Shown here: piece by piece, positions 59,973-64,000 of the stretch
Position numbering within the stretch: the first letter of the stretch is position 1
How the letters are laid out: the number at the start of each line of letters is the position of its first letter
Assembly (NCBI RefSeq): GCF_041080625.1
Contig: NZ_CP163518.1
Span: forward strand, 124,001 to 188,000
DNA: 64,000 bases
Direction: 5' to 3'
Origin: Streptomyces sp. CG1
GTDB lineage: Bacteria > Actinomycetota > Actinomycetes > Streptomycetales > Streptomycetaceae
Made by a program: the position numbers and the translations under genes
The notes under the pieces: model-generated
What the model saw: the letters and a program-made list of their open reading frames with translations, nothing else
Told to the model about the DNA's origin: nothing
The model's database searches: none

Positions 59973-60165
59973 TCATCGTCGGGCGCGGCGGCCGGCGAGG
60001 GCGGCGGGCAGCACCGCGTCGGTACCGAAGCGCCGGCAGGCACGGTCGGCGGCGGCCTCGATGCGGCAGGCCTTGCTGTCGTCGGGATCGCAGGACAACT
60101 GATGCGTGGCGAGGGCCGCGTCGGTGAGTTCGCCGGGCAGGGCTGGCGCTGAGGCGCGAGGGCGG
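59973..60165 (-). pseudogene. C-terminal fragment of a hypothetical protein
   Basis: The minus strand reads LPGELTDAALATHQLSCDPD, DSKACRIEAAADRACRRFGT and DAVLPAALAGRRARR then a stop at 59973. There is no start codon with a ribosome site and a stop lies upstream, so this is probably a gene remnant. Confidence 0.35.
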
Positions 60166-60239
60166 ACTCGACGCGCTCATCGAGCCGAGGTCTGCGAATG
60201 CGCCAACGAGACTCCCCCGGCAACTTCGTACGCCAACGC

Positions 60240-60369
60240 GGCCGCGCCGGTACGGCCAGAACCGCACCACCGGCATCAAGCACTGCACCCGCGAATGCGC
60301 CCGCGCCCAAGCCCAACGCGAACACCGCCGACGCCGCAAACAGGCCAACCCGGCCCAGCCCAACTCCTA
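60240..60369 (+). pseudogene. Short Cys-containing fragment
   Basis: The frame reads RRYGQNRTTGIKHCTRECAR, AQAQREHRRRRKQANPAQP then a stop at 60369. It looks like the end of a zinc-ribbon-type hypothetical protein; the N-terminal part is not recognisable. Confidence 0.35.
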
Positions 60370-60415
60370 GCCCATCGGCGGGCCGTGACGCTCGGGCGTC
60401 GGATCCATCTCCGAG

Positions 60416-61190
60416 TCAGCTGGTGAGTGCTTGCCCGTGTGCATCGATCGGCGCAGGCAGCGTGCCCAACCGTTCGGCCAGGTCGGCCCGGACTGCGCCG
60501 TCGTGGTCGGGCAGTGCTTCGGCAAGGTGGGAAAGCCGGGCCCTGGCGGTGGAGCGGAGCCGGGCGGCGGGGACGTGATCGAGTACGTGGTGGGCCCGCA
60601 GTGCAGCGTCCTGGGGCGTGTGGGCGGCCTCGGCCTGGGCCAGGACGAGGGAGGCGGCGGCCCAGCCAGGGGTGCCGCCGGTGCATTCGGCCAGCGAGGA
60701 CTCGGCCCGGGACCGGGCGTCGACGCTGCGGCCCAGGGCGAGGTAGGCCTCTGCCTGGTGCAGGGCGAGTTCAGCGGCGTCGAAGCCGAAACGCCCAGGA
60801 GCTTCGGGTTCGCCAGCCGCCTCGAGTTCCGTCAGTGCTGTGGTCAGGGCACGGTCTGCGTCATCGTTGCGGCCGGAGGCTGCGAGGGCGGGCAGGAGTG
60901 CCCACGCGTGGAGTTGGGCGCAGACCCGGCCTGACGGTGCTGCTGAGGCTCCTCGTTCGGCGTGCTCGACAGCGGTGTCGATGCGGCAGGAGGTGCGGGC
61001 GACCATGCTCTGTGCGCCCCATGCCCATGCCTCGAGGTTGCGGTCGCCCGTCCGTGCGCCGTAGGTCGCGGCGGTGTCGAGGTCGAGGTGAACGCGGGCG
61101 CCGCTGACGTCGTCCAGGTGGTAGGCGAGGTTGCCGAGCAGCGCGGACAGCCATCCCACCTGCCGACGCAGGCCTTCGGTGACAGGCCCA
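60416..61190 (-). pseudogene. C-terminal TPR-like domain of a transcriptional regulator, 5' truncated
   Basis: About 255 residues read GLRRQVGWLSALLGNLAYHL, DDVSGARVHLDLDTAATYGA, AWAWGAQSMVARTSCRID, HAWALLPALAASGRNDDADR and GWAAASLVLAQAEAAHTPQD. The helical repeats match the C-terminal half of XRE-type Streptomyces regulators, whose N-terminal helix-turn-helix is missing here. The frame extends slightly upstream of the ATG at 61159, so the visible start is not real. Confidence 0.55.
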
Positions 61191-61259
61191 GGCGTCGCTG
61201 AGCTGTGAAGATGACGGAACGGTGGTCGAAGGGGACTGCAGCCGCCGCCGTGGCAGCGA

Positions 61260-61396
61260 CAGCAGGCTGCGGAGGGTCAAGATTCGGCACGCCGCCAACC
61301 CCAGGAACATCGAGCTGACCGACTTGCCCGATCTGGCGGACGCGATCTTCGACCTGTACAACGACTCACAGAAGGCCGCAAAGAACCTTCGTTGAG
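61260..61396 (+). pseudogene. Tail of an unidentified plus-strand gene
   Basis: The codons read KIRHAANPRNIELTDLPDLA, DAIFDLYNDSQKAAKNLR then TGA at 61394. The sequence looks coding but the start is absent; it meets the truncated regulator head to head. Confidence 0.4.
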
Positions 61397-62057
61397 CGCG
61401 CCCCTCGCCCAGGAAAGCGTCGACGCTGCCCCGACGCACGTGGGGGCATGCTTGAGCCCCGGAAAGCCCGGCGTGGCGCGGGCTGGGCCGGGCCGGGCCG
61501 GAGACGGTTCAGCCCGGCCCGCGACGCGCGTGGCAGCATCCGGTCCAACGAGCCGCCGACCCTGCGGTCACCAACACCCGTAGCCCCAGCCGGGCGACCA
61601 ACGCAACCAGGAGGAGCGGCACGACCACCGGGTGATGCCCGACAGCCAGATACTGGGGCATCGCAACCGAGCGGCGCACCTACTTCACGTTGGGACCGAT
61701 CCCGCGCCTCCGCGCCGCCGTCCTCTTCGTGTTACGAGCCGACGTCTAGCGGCGCCACGTTCTAGCCAAGTCGCCTTGCTGAACGTCGACTTCGTCCGGA
61801 GGCCGCGCGTACCTGGGACGGATGTGGCACCGTGGGCGCAGGCGGGTCCGTCACTCCCCCCGTAGTGGCGGACCACGTCTTACTCTGCGGCAAGCGTCGG
61901 CTCCGGCGGGGTGTCGTCCTCGAGGGCCTGCCGCAGGTCGGTGTACATCTGCAGCCGCACACCGGGCCGACCGGCATCCCGGGTGGTGTGCTCGGCAATT
62001 GAGGTTGGCTCTGACCGGAATTCTGTGAAACCCCAGGTAGAAGACCCCCACGCAGGA
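61397..62057. other. Region without a convincing gene
   Basis: Several frames are open by GC bias, but none reads as coherent protein with a ribosome site. Confidence 0.4.
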
Positions 62058-62468
62058 TCATTCAGTCACGGGATGAGCCTGCAGCCACAGGGTCAGGACG
62101 GTCGGCCCGTAGGTGCTGCAGAACTCGCAATCACAGCTGGCGAGACAGTTCGCCTGGCAATGGGCGGTCGGCCAGAAGCGGGATGCACAGGGGCCTGGGT
62201 CGAGCAGCCTCCCATCGCGGGGCAGCGTCCTGTCGCACCAGGTACAGCGGATTGCTGCAGGGACGCCGGCGTCCTGCAGCCGCCGGGCCGCCACGCTCGC
62301 CCAGTCGAGCGGGGCTTCTTCCAGAACCGTCACAGGGGCGCGGTCGAGTAGAAGCTTGCCACGCCACAGGCTCAGTCCGGTCACCGCTCTGACTGCCTGC
62401 AGAGCCTCCTGTCCGCCCTTCCCGGGCTCGGTCACAAGCACGGCGAACCCTGGCTCCTCCACGGACAC
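62058..62468 (-). CDS. Protein with ribosomal L7/L12 C-terminal-like domain
   Basis: 136 residues. GTG at 62468 is taken as start; GTG 62462 fits the GGGAG site better and is possible. The N-domain FAVLVTEPGKGGQEALQAVR then AVTGLSLWRGKLLLDRAPVT, LEEAPLDWASVAARRLQDAG resembles the L7/L12 C-terminal fold. A Cys-rich tail (IRCTWCDRTLPRDGRLL, CQANCLASCDCEFCS) could bind zinc. Such proteins are known in Streptomyces but their role is not. Confidence 0.72.
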   Translation of the reverse strand: MSVEEPGFAVLVTEPGKGGQEALQAVRAVTGLSLWRGKLLLDRAPVTVLEEAPLDWASVAARRLQDAGVPAAIRCTWCDRTLPRDGRLLDPGPCASRFWPTAHCQANCLASCDCEFCSTYGPTVLTLWLQAHPVTE

Positions 62469-62864
62469 ATCTCCCTCGGCGACGGAGTACGTGGCCCCAG
62501 TGTGTCAGAGTCCTCGACCCGTCAATTTTCGGTGTCCCCTGAGCTGCCACGCATCGGGGCCTTCACGAAACTGCGGCCAGAGACTTGAGGTTCCCCAGGT
62601 TCGGGCCATCGCGGCCTGGAAGGCGAAGACGGTCTCATCGTCGAAGCCGGGCCACAGAACTGGAGGGTGACGCGGAACGGTGCGGTTGCTGAATGCCTGT
62701 GACCGGCCCCAGGACAGGTGTGGTTATCGGTCAGGTTCTTGGTGGGCTGGATTGATGGGCAACCCTCTGCACGGTGCTCGACCCGCCTCCAGTGGTGCTG
62801 GTAGATCCCTGCTTGCATGTGGTCAACCCCGGGCAACCGCCCCATCGGAAGAAGGGGAACATTC

Positions 62865-63329
62865 ATGCTCAGACGTGCAAAGGCCGCTGTCGGCCTGGTC
62901 CTCGGTCTGACCGGCGCCGTCGCCGGCGCAACCACAGCCACCGCCGCACCCGCCCAGCAGGTACCCACCCAGACCGTCGCCGTCGAGACCGTCGCCGTCC
63001 AGGCCGTCAACAATCTCGGCCTCACCACCGGCGAAGCCCAGAGCGTGCAGTGCTATGTCCGCGACGCCGGATTCAACCCCGGCACGATCGATGGCCAGCT
63101 CGGCTCCAACAGCTGGAAAGCCTGGCAGGGCTTCCTCAACGACCGCGGATTCAACGCGGGAACCGTCGACGGCGAGGTCGGTCCCAACACCATCAGCGGC
63201 CTCCAGCGCTTTCTCAACACCCTCGGCTACGACACCGGCGGCGTCGACGGCATCGCCGGCACCAAGACCAGGGCCGCATGGAAGGCGTTCTCCCGTCTCG
63301 GCAACGGCACCGACGGAAGCTGGTGCTGA
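62865..63329 (+). CDS. Secreted peptidoglycan-binding protein with two PG_binding_1 repeats
   Basis: 154 residues from ATG 62865 with AAGGGG upstream. Signal peptide (VGLVLGLTGAVAGATTATA), then repeat 1 (VRDAGFNPGTIDGQLGSNSW) and repeat 2 (LNTLGYDTGGVDGIAGTKTR), with an intermediate copy (LNDRGFNAGTVDGEVGPNTI). These are the three-helix cell-wall binding folds; there is no catalytic domain. It ends GNGTDGSWC. Confidence 0.85.
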   Translation: MLRRAKAAVGLVLGLTGAVAGATTATAAPAQQVPTQTVAVETVAVQAVNNLGLTTGEAQSVQCYVRDAGFNPGTIDGQLGSNSWKAWQGFLNDRGFNAGTVDGEVGPNTISGLQRFLNTLGYDTGGVDGIAGTKTRAAWKAFSRLGNGTDGSWC

Positions 63330-63738
63330 CCACCCGTCACGGCGTAAGACGGCGATCACCGCCGCGTAGGCATTCCGTCACAAGCCACTGACCTGCGCGC
63401 TCTTCCTCGAACGGCACGTATCTGCCGTACTCCGGCTGTCACATATCCTCAACCCCCTACCTCGCGATACCCCATCTGGGGGAGGTGTCGCATAGGGTTG
63501 CCAGGCCGATACTGGTTCGCCGTCCAGCATGCTGAGGGCCCCGGGTCCGCTCGGGGCCCTCAGCGCTGCCAGGGTGGATCTTCCGTTGTCAGTGGCATGC
63601 CGTACTTGTTCAGCGGCAACGGGTTGACCAGCACAGTCACCGTGCCGCGGTCGAGATCGAAGTCGTAGAAGCCCCGCAAGACCGTTTCGCAGTGCGTACG
63701 GGTGGTGGCCGCGTACACGGAGCCGGGGCACCGGTACC
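63330..63738. other. Intergenic region, no gene seen
   Basis: No coherent frame; the terminal part precedes the convergent partial gene. Confidence 0.35.
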
Positions 63739-64000
63739 TCAGCGTGCGTTGACCTTGACCGTGCTCGTGGCCTGCGCGGGTTCGGTGCGCGCGTCACCGT
63801 CGAAGACCGCGGTGAAGTTCGTGTTCTTGGTGACCTTGTAGGAGATGACGAGCTTGCCGTCGCGGTCCACCGTGGCGGCCTGCACCAGCTTCTTGGCACC
63901 GCCCGCCGACTGCGCGTGGACCGAGACCTTGCGCTCCTTCCACGTCTTGCCGAGCTTGGCGGTCAGTGTGGTGTTCTTCCCCGACGTGACGGTCTTGCCG
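63739..64000 (-). CDS. C-terminal part of a secreted Ig-like/beta-sandwich protein (partial)
   Basis: The minus strand reads KTVTSGKNTTLTAKLGKTWK, VSVHAQSAGGAKKLVQAATV, LVISYKVTKNTNFTAVFDGD and ATSTVKVNAR then a stop at 63739. This is a typical bacterial Ig-like repeat found in Streptomyces secreted proteins. The gene continues beyond the right edge. Confidence 0.7.
   Translation of the reverse strand, partial: GKTVTSGKNTTLTAKLGKTWKERKVSVHAQSAGGAKKLVQAATVDRDGKLVISYKVTKNTNFTAVFDGDARTEPAQATSTVKVNAR

Overview
The window is very GC-rich, with signal-peptide-rich secreted hydrolases, CBM2 and CBM13 (ricin-type) modules, several LacI-family regulators and Tat signals. This is typical of a Streptomyces chromosome, probably an accessory or arm region because it also carries many insertion sequences and gene remnants.

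Positions 1-31883 form a plant cell-wall degradation island. On the minus strand, reading from 11022 down to 1, lies a run of secreted enzymes: a GH54 arabinofuranosidase, a right-handed beta-helix protein (GH141-like) with a CBM13, a GH10 xylanase with CBM13, a second GH54, a GH27 alpha-galactosidase-like enzyme, a third GH54 and a clan GH-A (GH39-like) enzyme. A divergent LacI regulator (11538-12584) faces this run across an operator-rich gap. Next come a GH6 cellulase and a divergent GH12 endoglucanase sharing two CebR-type boxes, a CE4 deacetylase, a Tat-exported GH11 xylanase and its own LacI regulator. A decayed cebG-bglC remnant and a second GH10 follow. Then comes a complete bxl-type xylo-oligosaccharide uptake locus: LacI regulator, binding protein, two permeases and a GH3 beta-xylosidase. 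A GH39 xylosidase and a GH62 arabinofuranosidase with CBM13 close the island. Together these genes fit extracellular debranching and cutting of arabinoxylan and cellulose, import of xylo-oligomers and intracellular hydrolysis.

Positions 31884-64000 are a mosaic. They include an IS5-type transposase that truncates a DUF7691-like gene, two IS200/IS605-type elements with tnpB (one truncating an aminotransferase), an IS110 element, and transposase, integrase and ABC-transporter remnants. Between these lie ordinary genes: a GCS2-type ligase, a lytic transglycosylase, two S1 proteases, a transmembrane Ser/Thr kinase, an aldo/keto reductase with a divergent TetR, a methyltransferase, a lipoprotein, an L7/L12-domain protein and a peptidoglycan-binding protein.

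The observation I rate highest is in the left end of the IS110 element (57490-58923). A candidate bridge RNA can be read directly from the sequence, with all four predicted guide segments matching the flanking target or the element ends. Separately, at least eight otherwise good genes carry a single-base indel, most of them in or beside short homopolymers, and four sites carry an in-frame TAG. Some of the apparent pseudogenes may therefore be sequencing errors. I saw no tRNA, rRNA or CRISPR array.
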